From positions 842,493 through 906,492 of the forward strand of contig NZ_NSKH01000018.1 of the NCBI RefSeq assembly GCF_003144095.1: a stretch of 64,000 bases of DNA, in the 5' to 3' direction. This document shows, piece by piece, positions 50,732-59,945 of this stretch. Position 1 is the first letter of the stretch. Every line of letters starts with the position of its first letter. Origin of the DNA: Streptomyces sp. ICBB 8177 (lineage in GTDB: Bacteria > Actinomycetota > Actinomycetes > Streptomycetales > Streptomycetaceae). The notes under the pieces were generated by a model. The model was not told where the DNA came from, searched no databases, and was given only the letters and a program-made list of their open reading frames with translations. The position numbers were made by a program, and so were the translations under genes.

Positions 50732-51940
50732 TCACAGGAAGTGCCGCAGCGGCATGACGGCGGTCTCCTTGGCGCGATGAAGCACCGCCCTACGTCTCCA
50801 TCGCATGAGGTCGATCTCGGTGCTGCGCAGCAGGTCGGCCTCGTAGTCGCGGTCGAGAGCGGCGGTGAACCTCTCGTCCAGGACCGCGAGCATGACCTCT
50901 TCGTCGTGGTCCATGGAGCGGCGGTTGAAGTTGGTGGATCCGATGAGGGAGGCGACGGAGTCCACGGTGATGATCTTGGCGTGCATCATGGTCGGCTGGT
51001 AATGGTGGATGCGCACTCCGGCTTGCAGGAGGGTCGTGTAGTGGTGTTGACCGGCGAGTTGGCAGGCACGCTGGTCAGTGTGGGGACCGGGCAGCAAAAT
51101 CTCCACTCGCACGCCGCGACGCGCCGTCTCGCAGAGCAAGTTGATGAAGTAGGTGTCGGGGGCGAAGTACGCGGTGGCGAGCCGAAAGCGCTCTTCGGCG
51201 GAGGTGAGCATGACGCGGATGAGGGTCTGCATGTCCTGCCAGCCGATGCTCGCGGAACCACGGACGACCTGCACCACCGACGAGCCTGTCTGCGAGTGTT
51301 GTGTGAAGCGGTCACGGTCGTCGAAGAGTTCTTCGTGGCACTCCGCCCAGTTCTGTGCGAAAGCGGCTGCGATGCCGTCCACGGCCGGACCGCGGACCTG
51401 GACGTGCGTGTCCCGCCACTCGGCCGGGTTGCGAGCGTCACCGCACCATTCCTCGGCGATGCCGACGCCCCCGGTGAAGGCCGTGTGCTCATCGACGATG
51501 AGAGCCTTGCGGTGACAACGGTGGTTCTGCTTGAACGGCGACAGCCATACGGGCTTGCGGAACCAGGCCACCTGCACACCCGCAGCGCTCATCACGTCCA
51601 GTAGCTCCCGCTCGATCCGTTTCGCGCCGAATCCGTCGAGCAGTAGCCGCACTCGCACCCCGGCGCGGGCGCGCTCGGCCAGAGCCAGGGCGAAGTCACG
51701 GGCGATCTGACCCCGCCAGTACACGAATGTCATCAAGTCGATGGTGTGCCGGGCCGACCGGATCGCACCGAGCATCGCAGGGAAGATCTCGTCGCCGTTC
51801 CGCAAGGGCACCAAGTCGTTGCCTTCGGTGGCGGCCACGCCGATCAGCCGCTCCAGGCGGCGACGCAGTCGCTGCTTGCGCGCCGCCGTGTCACGTGTGG
51901 TTACGCGAGCAGCAGGTGGCGTTGCAGCGTCGAGTATCAC
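50732..51940 (-). CDS. Phospholipase-D-like/cardiolipin synthase family protein
   Basis: The 402-residue protein has two HKD motifs: C-H-R-K-A-L-I-V-D (about residue 155) and M-M-H-A-K-I-I-T-V-D followed by G-S-T-N-F-N-R-R-S (about 335), the arrangement of bacterial cardiolipin synthases and PLD-type phosphodiesterases. No N-terminal membrane helices are visible, unlike classical Cls. I prefer the GTG at V-I-L-D-A-A; an ATG 35 codons upstream gives an Arg/Pro-rich extension that looks non-coding. The substrate is probably a phospholipid. Confidence 0.85.
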   Translation of the reverse strand: MILDAATPPAARVTTRDTAARKQRLRRRLERLIGVAATEGNDLVPLRNGDEIFPAMLGAIRSARHTIDLMTFVYWRGQIARDFALALAERARAGVRVRLLLDGFGAKRIERELLDVMSAAGVQVAWFRKPVWLSPFKQNHRCHRKALIVDEHTAFTGGVGIAEEWCGDARNPAEWRDTHVQVRGPAVDGIAAAFAQNWAECHEELFDDRDRFTQHSQTGSSVVQVVRGSASIGWQDMQTLIRVMLTSAEERFRLATAYFAPDTYFINLLCETARRGVRVEILLPGPHTDQRACQLAGQHHYTTLLQAGVRIHHYQPTMMHAKIITVDSVASLIGSTNFNRRSMDHDEEVMLAVLDERFTAALDRDYEADLLRSTEIDLMRWRRRAVLHRAKETAVMPLRHFL

Positions 51941-52454
51941 GTCGAGTCCCCACTGGGTCAGACGACAGAAAGGTGGGCTCGTACGAGCCCGTACAAACGG
52001 ATGCCCGGCCTGCACAGGCCTACTCCAGCGGTCCGGAGCGAGCACGAGGCACCCGGACCAGCCGCAGGGGCTTCGCCGGCGCGCGGCGGACCTACCGTGC
52101 TACCGGGGTCGTCGGGGCCGAACCCGGTCGCGGCGACCCCGGTAGCGAAGAGCGCGCCGGACGATGAGAAAGCGGCGGCGGCGATCGGTCAGCCCACGCA
52201 GGCGCGACAGGAAAAGGCACGCCGACCGTGCCCGCCGGGCGGCGCCTCACCTTCCACCAAGGCCCACCACCTCGGGCTGCTCGCTGGTGAGGTGGCCGGT
52301 GAGGTCGCTGACCTCTGAATGGGGTCACGGCAGGCGCCCAGCGACAGCTCAGCCATGTCCGGCCGCCGGAGTATTACCCCCGGGCGCGGTGTGCTGTGCG
52401 CCGACGGCGATCGCGTGCAGCCGCAGCCCGGCGCAGCGGCGCCCCACGGCGTCG
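51941..52454. other. 514-bp region without a supported gene
   Basis: Upstream of the PLD-like gene and before the AfsR-like fragment. Open frames exist on both strands but none shows protein-like features. It probably holds the PLD gene promoter. Confidence 0.4.
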
Positions 52455-52804
52455 GACAGCCTCCACCCGCCGGGAGGCTGTTGCCCAACCCCCGTCCGCT
52501 CTGCTCGACTTCGCCGGGCGCGCAGCAACTGCACGCACTGGAAGAAGCACTCACCTCGGCAAAGGGCCCGGTCGGTCAGGCTCGGACCGCGGTCGTCACC
52601 GGGGGCGGCGCAATGGGCAAGACCTCCCTCGCCCTGCAGGTGGCCCACCGCCTCGCGGACCGCTTCCCCGACGGCCAGTTCTTCGCCGACCTCGGCGGTA
52701 CCGACCTCACACCGCACGACCCTCACCACGTCCTGAGCGGCTGGCTCAGGGCCTCGGGGTGGGAGGTCGACCCGCGTGGCCTTGCCGCGTCGCCGTGCTG
52801 GTGA
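52455..52804 (+). pseudogene. AfsR/SARP-type regulator fragment (NB-ARC P-loop only)
   Basis: Frame 1 reads A-Q-P-P-S-A-L-L-D-F-A-G-R, and a +1 shift near 52520 continues A-Q-Q-L-H-A-L-E-E-A-L and V-V-T-G-G-G-A-M-G-K-T-S-L-A, the linker and Walker A typical of AfsR-like NB-ARC regulators. About 75 codons later it ends at a stop; the DNA-binding and TPR parts are missing. A remnant of a regulator, perhaps of a lost biosynthetic cluster. Confidence 0.65.
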
Positions 52805-53171
52805 GCCTCACGCTCCTCTATTGAGCCCACCGGCGTTCGCTCGTAAGGCTGGTGACGGCCTGTCTACCCGATTGGCCGGGGCACTGGAGAGCAACCTTGA
52901 TTCCCGGGCCCGCGGCGCATCACCGGGGAGTCTCGTCACGTGGTGCGGCCAGCTGTCAGTTTCTTGCGGCGGCCATGGGTATGCGCGGTGGTGATGCCAT
53001 GCCGACGGCCGCGGTGCCGGGAGCTGGTGGTCCGTGGCTGAGCCCGCCAGGTGCGCGAATGCTGGTCGGCCAGCCTTGGTCTACGCCCTGCTGCTCGAAT
53101 GCGCCGCCCGCCTCGCACAGACATGGCCGTCCAGTTGAAGATGCGATCTTTTTCCTCGGAAGGGGTTGTCC
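52805..53171. other. 367-bp gap before the SDR gene
   Basis: No supported gene. The last bases hold the SDR ribosome site (GGAAGGGG). Confidence 0.4.
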
Positions 53172-54188
53172 ATGGGCCAGACCGTGGTCGTCACAGGAGC
53201 CAGCGGCGGCATCGGCCGAGCCGTCGTCCGGGCGTTCGCCCGGCGTGGTGCGAGCATCGGGCTGCTCGCCCGCGGCCGTGCCGGCCTGGAGGCGGCGGCT
53301 CGCGAGGTGGAGGAGCTGGGCGGCAAAGCGATCGTCGCTCCAACCGATGTCGCCGACCACGCGCAGGTGGAAGCCGCGGCGGACGCGGTCGAGAACGCGT
53401 TCGGGCCGATCGACGTATGGATCAACGTGGCGTTCACCTCGGTGTTCGCGCCGTTCGCCGACATCGCCCCGGAGGAGTTCAAACGCGTCACCGAGGTGAC
53501 CTATCTCGGGTACGTCCACGGCACCCAGGTCGCCCTGTCCCGCATGCTGACCCGCGACGCGGGGACCATCGTCCAGGTCGGCTCAGCGCTGGCCGAGCGG
53601 TCGATCCCGCTGCAGTCCGCGTACTGCGGAGCCAAGCACGCGGTCAACGGTTTCACGTCCTCCCTCCGCACCGAGCTGCTTCACAACGGCAGCAACGTCC
53701 ATGTGACCGTGGTCCAGATGCCCGCGGTCAACACCCCGCAGTTCTCCTGGGTCCTCTCGCGCCTTCCCCGCCACCCGCAGCCCGTGCCGCCGATCTACCA
53801 GCCTGAGGTCGCCGCCCGCGCGGTGGTGTACGCCGCCGACCACCCGCAGCGCAAGCAGTATTACGTCGGTGGCTCCACGGTTGCCACGATTCTCGCCAAC
53901 AAGGTGGCACCCGCCCTGCTCGACCGGTACCTGGGCCGCACCGGATACGACTCGCAGCAGACGGACCAGGAGGTCCCAGCGGGCCGACCGGGCAATCTGT
54001 GGGAGCCCTTGGACGGGGACGACGGCCACGACTTCGGTGCCCACGGCGCATTCGACGACCGGTCTCACGACCGCGCCCCGCAACTGTGGGCCTCACAGCG
54101 TCCGTTGATCACCTGGGGCACGGTGGCGGCCGCAGCGTCCGTCGCGTCGGCCGCACTCGTCATGGCCCTGCGGAGCCGGAACCGGTGA
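53172..54188 (+). CDS. SDR family oxidoreductase with C-terminal membrane tail
   Basis: The 338-residue protein has T-G-A-S-G-G-I-G near residue 8 (NADP-binding), N-V-A-F in place of the usual N-N-A-G, catalytic Ser and Y-C-G-A-K (about 153-157) in the classical SDR arrangement. After residue about 245 it extends with a Gly/Asp-rich stretch and ends in a hydrophobic helix (A-A-A-S-V-A-S-A-A-L-V-M-A-L) with a basic tail, so it may be tail-anchored. Substrate unknown. A strong hairpin terminator follows. Confidence 0.87.
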   Translation: MGQTVVVTGASGGIGRAVVRAFARRGASIGLLARGRAGLEAAAREVEELGGKAIVAPTDVADHAQVEAAADAVENAFGPIDVWINVAFTSVFAPFADIAPEEFKRVTEVTYLGYVHGTQVALSRMLTRDAGTIVQVGSALAERSIPLQSAYCGAKHAVNGFTSSLRTELLHNGSNVHVTVVQMPAVNTPQFSWVLSRLPRHPQPVPPIYQPEVAARAVVYAADHPQRKQYYVGGSTVATILANKVAPALLDRYLGRTGYDSQQTDQEVPAGRPGNLWEPLDGDDGHDFGAHGAFDDRSHDRAPQLWASQRPLITWGTVAAAASVASAALVMALRSRNR

Positions 54189-54204
54189 GGCTCTCGCGTC
54201 TCTT

Positions 54205-54232
54205 CCAGGCGCCCGTCCAGGCGGGCGCCTGG
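54205..54232. terminator. Strong hairpin terminator
   Basis: Perfect 11-bp stem CCAGGCGCCCG/CGGGCGCCTGG with loop TCCAGG, between the SDR gene and the convergent membrane protein gene. Confidence 0.75.
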
Positions 54233-54290
54233 ACCTTGGGCGAAGCCCACGGCACCAAAGGAGCGACGTGCTCCGAAAGCTCGGTCGTGG

Positions 54291-54686
54291 TCACCCAGTC
54301 GGGTTGCGGACGGCGGCGCTGAGGACCGCCCGGCGTGTCTGCCTGGTGAGCGCGAGTGCTCCGGCCGCGGCGAACGCGCTGGCCAAGACGAAATCGGCGA
54401 CAGCTCCCGTGCGCCACCGCTTGCTGTAGCGTGCGAGGCCCAGGGCGGAGACGGCGTGGAGCACGTCGGCCGCCACGCCGACACCGACGGCCGCTGGACG
54501 GCCGGTGACGCTCAGCGCGACACCCTGCGCCAGATGACGTAGACCCAGGACCCGCAGCACGGCCTGGGCTCGTTCGTTGTCGGTGTGCGGGACCCCCGGA
54601 CAGCTCCGGATCACTGTGTCCGGTCGAAGTGTGAGGAGAGCACCCCAGGCGAGGCGGGTGCAGTCGACTCGGGAGAGTGTGGACAT
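54291..54686 (-). CDS. Small membrane protein of unknown function
   Basis: The 131-residue protein from ATG M-S-T-L-S-R has three hydrophobic segments (about 45-65, 70-85, 105-122) and a short basic C-terminus. The open frame continues upstream only as low-quality sequence. It follows the HPP-family gene by 50 bp on the same strand and is probably co-transcribed. No family recognised with confidence. Confidence 0.6.
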   Translation of the reverse strand: MSTLSRVDCTRLAWGALLTLRPDTVIRSCPGVPHTDNERAQAVLRVLGLRHLAQGVALSVTGRPAAVGVGVAADVLHAVSALGLARYSKRWRTGAVADFVLASAFAAAGALALTRQTRRAVLSAAVRNPTG

Positions 54687-54736
54687 CAGCGGCGGTCTCC
54701 CATCCAGGATGCCGTGGCACGGACGCGCGTAGGGGA

Positions 54737-55306
54737 TCACGGACTGTGCTCGCGCGCGGTCTGGTTTCTGAGGCCGGGCAGGCGGGTGAGGGCACTGGCA
54801 GCGACCACGGTGACCGCCAGCCCGACGAGCATGCCGTACAGGGGTGGACCGGGCCTGGCGATGCCGGAGGCGATCAGCAGCGCCGTCGCGGCTGCCGGAG
54901 GGTGGTGGGCGTCCAGGAGAGTCAGACAGAAGAGGGTGGCGGCGGCCGCCAGGGCCTCCGCGGCGATCTGCGCCGGGGTGTCGTGGTTGGTCTGGGCGAC
55001 TGACGCGTGATTCCATAGACCGAACACCGCCAGCAGGGCGAGCCCGCAGGCCACGGCGCTCGCGTGGCCGACGACAGCGTTGCGTACTCGGGAACCGGCT
55101 GTGTCGGGGTGAGCGAGAAGCACGTAGGCGGTCGGGCCCACCGTTGTGGTCAGCACCACCCAGCCCAGGCCGTGGCCGAGTGCTCCGACGCCCGCGAGGA
55201 GGACCGCGGACAGGACGAACAGCCGCACAGACACAGCCAGCCGCCCGAACGGGCCGGCGCGCCCCGTCCCGTCCTCGCCCGCAGTCGCCGTCATCCGCCT
55301 CACCAT
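54737..55306 (-). CDS. HPP family membrane protein
   Basis: The 189-residue protein has four to five hydrophobic helices and the family motif H-H-P-P-A-A-A-T-A-L (about 133-142). HPP-domain proteins are small integral membrane proteins, some linked to nitrite or other anion transport. An internal ATG four codons in (M-T-A-T-A) is an alternative start. Upstream it faces the TPP-enzyme pseudogene. Confidence 0.78.
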   Translation of the reverse strand: MVRRMTATAGEDGTGRAGPFGRLAVSVRLFVLSAVLLAGVGALGHGLGWVVLTTTVGPTAYVLLAHPDTAGSRVRNAVVGHASAVACGLALLAVFGLWNHASVAQTNHDTPAQIAAEALAAAATLFCLTLLDAHHPPAAATALLIASGIARPGPPLYGMLVGLAVTVVAASALTRLPGLRNQTAREHSP

Positions 55307-55528
55307 GAGCCGATGGGTACCGCACCTGGGGAGGGGTAAACGCCCTCTTCCTCACGTTGGCAGGAGGTGGCGGTTCCCGTGAGGGCGCCGCCAGCCGGAC
55401 CAGTCCGGTTCGTTCGGGAGAAGGAACAGTACCGGCCAGGCGAGGATCGGCGGAGTTTGGGCCCGGGCGTTCGCGGACACCTGGGCATGGCCGCGGAGGG
55501 TTGCCGCCTGACAAGTCACGGAGAACTC

Positions 55529-57333
55529 ATGGCTCTGGTTGCCGACTTCGTTCTGGAACGTGTGCGCGAATAGGGAGTCCACCGGATCTTCGGCTATCCG
55601 GGGGACGGCATCAACGGGATGCTGGGGGTGTTCGACCGCGCCGATGGGGATCCTGAGTTCATCCAGACGCGGCATGAGGAGATGGCCGCGTTCATGGCCT
55701 GCGCGCATGCCAAGTTCACGGGGGACGTCGGCTGCTGCGCCGCGACGTCGGGGCCGGGAGCGGTGCATCTGCTCAACGGCCTGTACGACGCCAAGCTGGA
55801 CCACCAGCCGGTCGTGGCGATCGTCGGGGCAGCAGAAGCGGCTGTGCCTCGGCTCCCACTACCAGCAGGAAATCGCGCTCGAGCAGTTGTTCGCGGACGT
55901 CTCCGAGTACTGCCAGATGGTCACCCACCCCGGTCAGGCGCGACACGTGATCGACCGGGCTTTCAAGACGGTGCTGACCACCCGCTCGGTCGCGACGATC
56001 ATCATTCCCGAGGACATCCAGGAGTCGGACGCTCAGCCCTCGCCACCGAAGGCGCACGGTTCGGTGTTCTCCAGCGTTGGCTGGAGCCGCCCACGGATGC
56101 TTCCTGACGAGGGCGAACTGCGGAAAGCCGCGGACGTCCTGAATGCCGGGACGAAGGTGGCCATGATCGTCGGGCAGGGCGCCGCGGAAGCGGACGCCGA
56201 GGTCGTGGAGACGGCCGAACTGCTGGGCGCGGGCGTGGCCAAGGCACTGCTGGGCCGTGAGGTACTGCCCGACGACCTGCCGTTCGTCACCGGCCCGATC
56301 GGCCTGCTGGAGACCAAGGCGAGCGACAACATGATCCGCGGCTGCGACACCCTGCTGATGGTCGGCACCAGTTTTCCCTACGCCGAATGGCTGCCGGACG
56401 AGGGGCAGGCACATGGCGTGGAGATCGACATCGACGGGCGGATGATCGGCATCCGCTACCCCATGGACGCCCACCTGGTCGGCGACGCCCGCGAGACGCT
56501 CAAGGCACTCATCCCGCTGCTGCGCCGCAAGGAGGACCGAGGCTGGCGCTAGGGCATCGAGAAGGACGTGCGGGAGTGGAACGACGTCCTCGACAAGCGG
56601 GCCGCACAGTCCTTCGGTGGCAAGGTCAACCCGCAGGCCATCGCCCACGAGTTGTCTCCGCGCCTGCCGGACGGATGCATTTCGACCGCTGACTCTGGCT
56701 CAGGCACCAACTGGTGGGCCCGCCACCTGAAGCTCCGCAAGGGCATGCGCGCGTCGCTGTCCGGAACACTCGCCACCATGGGCCCCGGGACCCCCTACGC
56801 AATCGCGGCGAGGTTCGCCTACCCCGACCGGCCGGTGATCGCCTTCGTCGGGGACGGCGCGTTCCAGATGAACGGCATGAACGAGATGATCACCATCAAA
56901 CGCTACTGGGACCGGCTGGCGGGATCACCCCCCTTCATCTTCTGCATCTTCAACAACCAGGACCTCAACCAGGTCACCTGGGAACAGCGGGCCATGGCCT
57001 GTGACCCGAAGTTCCCCGGCTCGCAGTACATCCCGGACGTGCCGTACGCCAAGTACGCCGAGCTGCTGGGGCTCAAGGGGATCCACTGCGACTCGTCCAA
57101 GAAGGTGGGCGCGGCGTGGGGCGAGGCGCTGGCGAGCGACCGGCCCGGTCGTCCTAGAGTTCAAGTGCGACCAGGAGATCGCCCCCATCCCGCCGCACAT
57201 CATGCTCGAACAGGGGAAGAAAGCCGCGAAGGCAGCGGTGCACGACCCCGAGCGCGTCGGCATCGCGGCCCACGGCGTACGGCAGAAGCTCACCGAGATC
57301 GCCGAACACCTGCCCGGCCGCGGCCAGGACTAG
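55529..57333 (+). pseudogene. TPP-dependent oxidase/acetolactate-synthase-like pseudogene (PoxB type)
   Basis: Read through, this is a near full-length (about 600 codons) thiamine-diphosphate enzyme: F-G-Y-P-G-D-G-I-N-G at the N-terminus, G-P-G-A-V-H-L-L-N-G, and the TPP motif G-D-G-A-F-Q-M...N-N-Q-D. It is broken four times: TAG at 55571 where relatives have Trp, an extra G in the GGGG at 55826-55829, TAG at 56550, and an extra C in the CCC at 57144-57146. It would have oxidised pyruvate or a similar 2-oxo acid. A GGAG site precedes the ATG, so the gene was once expressed. Confidence 0.85.
57330..57333. repeat. IS target duplication, left copy (CTAG)
   Basis: CTAG overlapping the stop codon of the TPP pseudogene; the matching copy is at 58224-58227. 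Confidence 0.7.
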
Positions 57334-58223
57334 GCCGTTTCTTTCGGATCACCTCGCTGACCAGATGAAGATGGCGGCGAGGTGGAGTCCGGCCAGGTAG
57401 ATGGTGGCGGTCTTGTCGTAGCGGGTGGCCAGACCGCGCCACTGCTTGGGCTTGTTGATGCAGCGTTCGACCGTGTTGCGCTGCTTGTACGCCTCGCGGC
57501 CGAAGGCCGGCGGTCTTCCGCCTGACCGGCCGCGCTTCGTGCGGTGGGCGATCTGGTCGGCTGGTTGCGGGATGACAGCGCGGATCCCGCGCTGCCGCAG
57601 ATGGGCCCGGATCTTCCTGGATGAGTAGGCCTCGTCGGCCAGGACCACATCCGGTGTGGTCCTGGGCCTGCCGGTCGGCCGGGGCACCCGCAGGCGCAAC
57701 ATGACCTCGGTGAACGCGGGCTGCCTGGCCAGGCGTGATGACGAACGCGAGCGGTCGGCAGCGACTGTCCGCTGCGAGGTGAATCTTGGTGGTCAACCCG
57801 CCGCGGGACCGTCCGAGGGCGTGATGCTCCGGCTCGCCGACCGGGGCCCCCTTTTGACGGGCCCCGGCGGCGTCATGGTGAGCGCGGACGACGGTGGAGT
57901 CGACCGCGACGACCCAGTCCAGCTCGCCTTCCGCGTCGGCCTGGGCCAGTAGGGCGGTGAAGACCTTCCCCCAAGTGCCGTCGGCGGCCCACTTCCGCAG
58001 CCGGTTGTGGACGCCCTTCCATGAGCCGAAGTGCTCAGGCAGGTCCATCCAGGGTGTCCCGGTGCGGTACTTGAACGCGATCGCGTCAATCACCTGCCGG
58101 TGATCACGCCACCGCCCACCACGCTGCGGAGTCCGGTCCGGCAACAACGGCTCGATTCGTGCCCACTGGGCGTCAGCCAACGACACACACCCACCAACGA
58201 TCGGATGATCAGAAGGAAACGGC
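57334..58223 (-). mobile_element. IS5-family insertion sequence (890 bp)
   Basis: Imperfect terminal inverted repeats begin GCCGTTTCTTTCGGATCA on the left and, reverse-complemented, GCCGTTTCCTTCTGATCA on the right. CTAG flanks both ends (57330-57333, 58224-58227), fitting a 4-bp target duplication of the YTAR type known in IS5 elements. The transposase inside is frameshifted, so the copy is probably inactive. Confidence 0.82.
57349..58186 (-). pseudogene. Frameshifted IS5-family transposase
   Basis: The first part (from a GTG at 58186, S-L-A-D-A-Q-W-A-R-I-E-P-L-L-P) contains the first DDE Asp in A-V-D-S-T-V-V-R-A-H and reads to P-L-A-F-V-I-T-P-G-Q-A near 57725. The second part is in another frame (A-F-T-E-V-M-L-R-L-R; V-V-L-A-D-E-A-Y-S-S; Y-K-Q-R-N-T-V-E-R-C) with the second Asp and the catalytic Glu. 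Several bases seem to be missing at the junction. Confidence 0.82.
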
Positions 58224-58227
58224 CTAG
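58224..58227. repeat. IS target duplication, right copy (CTAG)
   Basis: Second CTAG flanking the insertion sequence. Confidence 0.7.
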
Positions 58228-58521
58228 TGGTGAGGAACCGCGGCCCGCGAATCCGGAATGTCTCAACCAAACCATGCGCCTTGACACCAGGCGCGTCCAT
58301 CCCGAGCTGTCCTACACCATGCGGTGAGCACCGCTTCCGAACCGGCCGCGCCGCGTGTTCGGAGCGGGCGAAGCCGGTCTCGGGAGGGCCACGGGACGGT
58401 GTGATGGCTCGCTGTTTCGCCGGGCCGGGTTGGCCACCCTGCGCCCGTCGTGGCGGCACGTCAGGTGTGGGACAACCGCTCGATGAGTCCTGATCTTGAC
58501 GGCTGACTCATCCACGAAGCG

Positions 58522-58713
58522 CTAGTGCGGCCGGACGCGGGCGACGGGCGCCACGTTGGTCGCCTTGGCGCCGACCGTGTCGAAACTTACCCGCTGGCCC
58601 TCACGGATGGTCTGCGTCTCCATGCCCGAAAAGGGGCGGGCGAGCCCGTCGTCGCTCTCGATGATGCCTACGTAGTCACGGTCGTTGGACAGGACGATCC
58701 GCCCGCGCATCAT
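58522..58713 (-). CDS. Small cold-shock-domain-like protein
   Basis: The 63-residue protein starts at an ATG five bases after AGGAG. It reads as one OB-type domain (G-R-I-V-L-S-N-D-R-D-Y-V-G-I-I, then G-Q-R-V-S-F-D-T-V-G-A-K-A-T-N-V), recalling cold-shock proteins, but the RNP1/RNP2 aromatic motifs are degenerate. It may bind nucleic acid weakly or have another role. Monocistronic. Confidence 0.6.
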   Translation of the reverse strand: MMRGRIVLSNDRDYVGIIESDDGLARPFSGMETQTIREGQRVSFDTVGAKATNVAPVARVRPH

Positions 58714-59149
58714 TCTGCTCCTATTGGTCAACGACCCTCCCCTCGCTCCACTGTGTGACTCGGCAAATACTATGTGTTCCCGCAGGGCTGCCCGCTCGGT
58801 TTCCGCCAAGCGCCCAAGCGCGGGCTCCGGCCGCAGTCGATCCGGGGGCGCCCATGGCCGGCGTGGGCGAGCGGGCGGGCACCGCTGGCGTTGAGAGCGG
58901 GTTTCTGGCTGAGGAAGTCCTGGGCGTCGACCCCGCTCCGGCGCAGGGGCTGCCGATGAGGCCGGGGAAGCGGGAACGTAGGCCCGGCGGCCTTCTACAC
59001 GAAGCGGGGAGGTGGCGCCTGGCTCAAGGGCCGGCCGGCGCACCGAGGCGACGAGTGAAGGTGCGGGCCGAGGCGCGCGCTTGACGTCGTTCCGGGGGAT
59101 ACCGACCTGCGCTGAGAGGCGGCCGCCTGCCCGCACCCGCGCGAACCGG
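58714..59149. other. 436-bp region without a supported gene
   Basis: Open frames on both strands have no protein-like features. It should contain the promoter of the cold-shock-like gene. Confidence 0.4.
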
Positions 59150-59638
59150 TCATGCGAAGGTCTGCGTGGTGTGGGCGTGGTGCAGTTGCTGTAGCACGGT
59201 GCTTTGGTGCTCGGCACGCTCGATGAGGGTGTCGAGCTGCTGCTTGTCGAGCCGATCGTCGCTGTCCGCGATGGTGCGCAGTGCGCGCCATCCCGATGCC
59301 TTGCCCTCGACACCGGCACGGAGCATTTCCAGCTCCAGAAGGGAGCTGAGCGGCGAGCGGTGTACCACTCGGCCGTTCGGCTTCAAACGGCCGGCCTTCT
59401 CGGCCAGGTAGCCGAGGGCGTTCACGCGGCGGCGGGCCGGGATGCCCAGCTTGTTCATGATCTCTACCAGTGACGCCCTGTCGTCTGCGATCTCGGCCGC
59501 CAGCCGCTCGATCGCCGCCCTGTCAGTGAAGTGCCGACCGGCTGTGACCATGCGACGGGCCAGGTTGGTGCCGAGCCCGGCGCCGGCCAGGTGGTCGTTG
59601 AGGTAGACGTCCAGCAGCCGTTGCCGATCGCTTGGCAT
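59150..59638 (-). CDS. Helical protein of unknown function
   Basis: The 162-residue soluble, almost all-helical protein from M-P-S-D-R-Q (GGGGGGA site upstream) has heptad-like stretches and no Cys or metal motif. Segments such as L-L-E-L-E-M-L-R-A-G-V-E-G-K and R-L-A-A-E-I-A-D-D-R suggest a helical bundle. Family not recognised with certainty; similar proteins occur in Streptomyces. A decayed sigma-factor tail follows on the same strand upstream. Confidence 0.7.
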   Translation of the reverse strand: MPSDRQRLLDVYLNDHLAGAGLGTNLARRMVTAGRHFTDRAAIERLAAEIADDRASLVEIMNKLGIPARRRVNALGYLAEKAGRLKPNGRVVHRSPLSSLLELEMLRAGVEGKASGWRALRTIADSDDRLDKQQLDTLIERAEHQSTVLQQLHHAHTTQTFA

Positions 59639-59682
59639 ATTCCCCCCGTTCTGTCCTGGACTCTTCATGTGATGTGGCATCA

Positions 59683-59860
59683 GCAGGATCCTGGTGCGCG
59701 GGGCTCCAGCTCATCGCCGTGGTGCGGCAATTCGGGCGGTTCAGTGACGAGTTGTTTGTGCAGCCTACCCAGGGCCTGGCCCGGTAGGCAGGACAGGTGC
59801 GTCTGGGAGAGGCCGATTTTCGCACCGATGGCGGATCGGGCCGTGTCGTCGCGGGCGGTC
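59683..59860 (-). pseudogene. Decayed SigF-family sigma factor C-terminus
   Basis: About 50 codons read S-A-I-G-A-K-I-G-L-S-Q-T-H-L-S and L-G-R-L-H-K-Q-L, recognisable as sigma region 4 (helix-turn-helix). Over 30 residues (59749-59838) 15 match the intact sigma gene at the right edge of the window. The upstream part of the gene is missing, so this is a remnant of a duplicated sigma gene. Confidence 0.7.
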
Positions 59861-59945
59861 CCCTCCAACGCGATCCTGGCGGACCGTCGCGAACCTGACG
59901 GACGGTCGATTCCGTGAGCGGGCCACCTGCGGGGCCGGGGGCGGG

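Noticed and set aside
57290..58459. Single 389-codon transposase frame as intact gene, or programmed frameshifting
   Set aside because: The frame loses the family motifs after about residue 260, which continue in another frame; missing bases rather than a slippery site lie at the junction, so I call it broken.
58755..59084. 109-codon plus-strand frame
   Set aside because: No ribosome site, no conserved pattern, low-complexity Ala/Arg/Pro composition.
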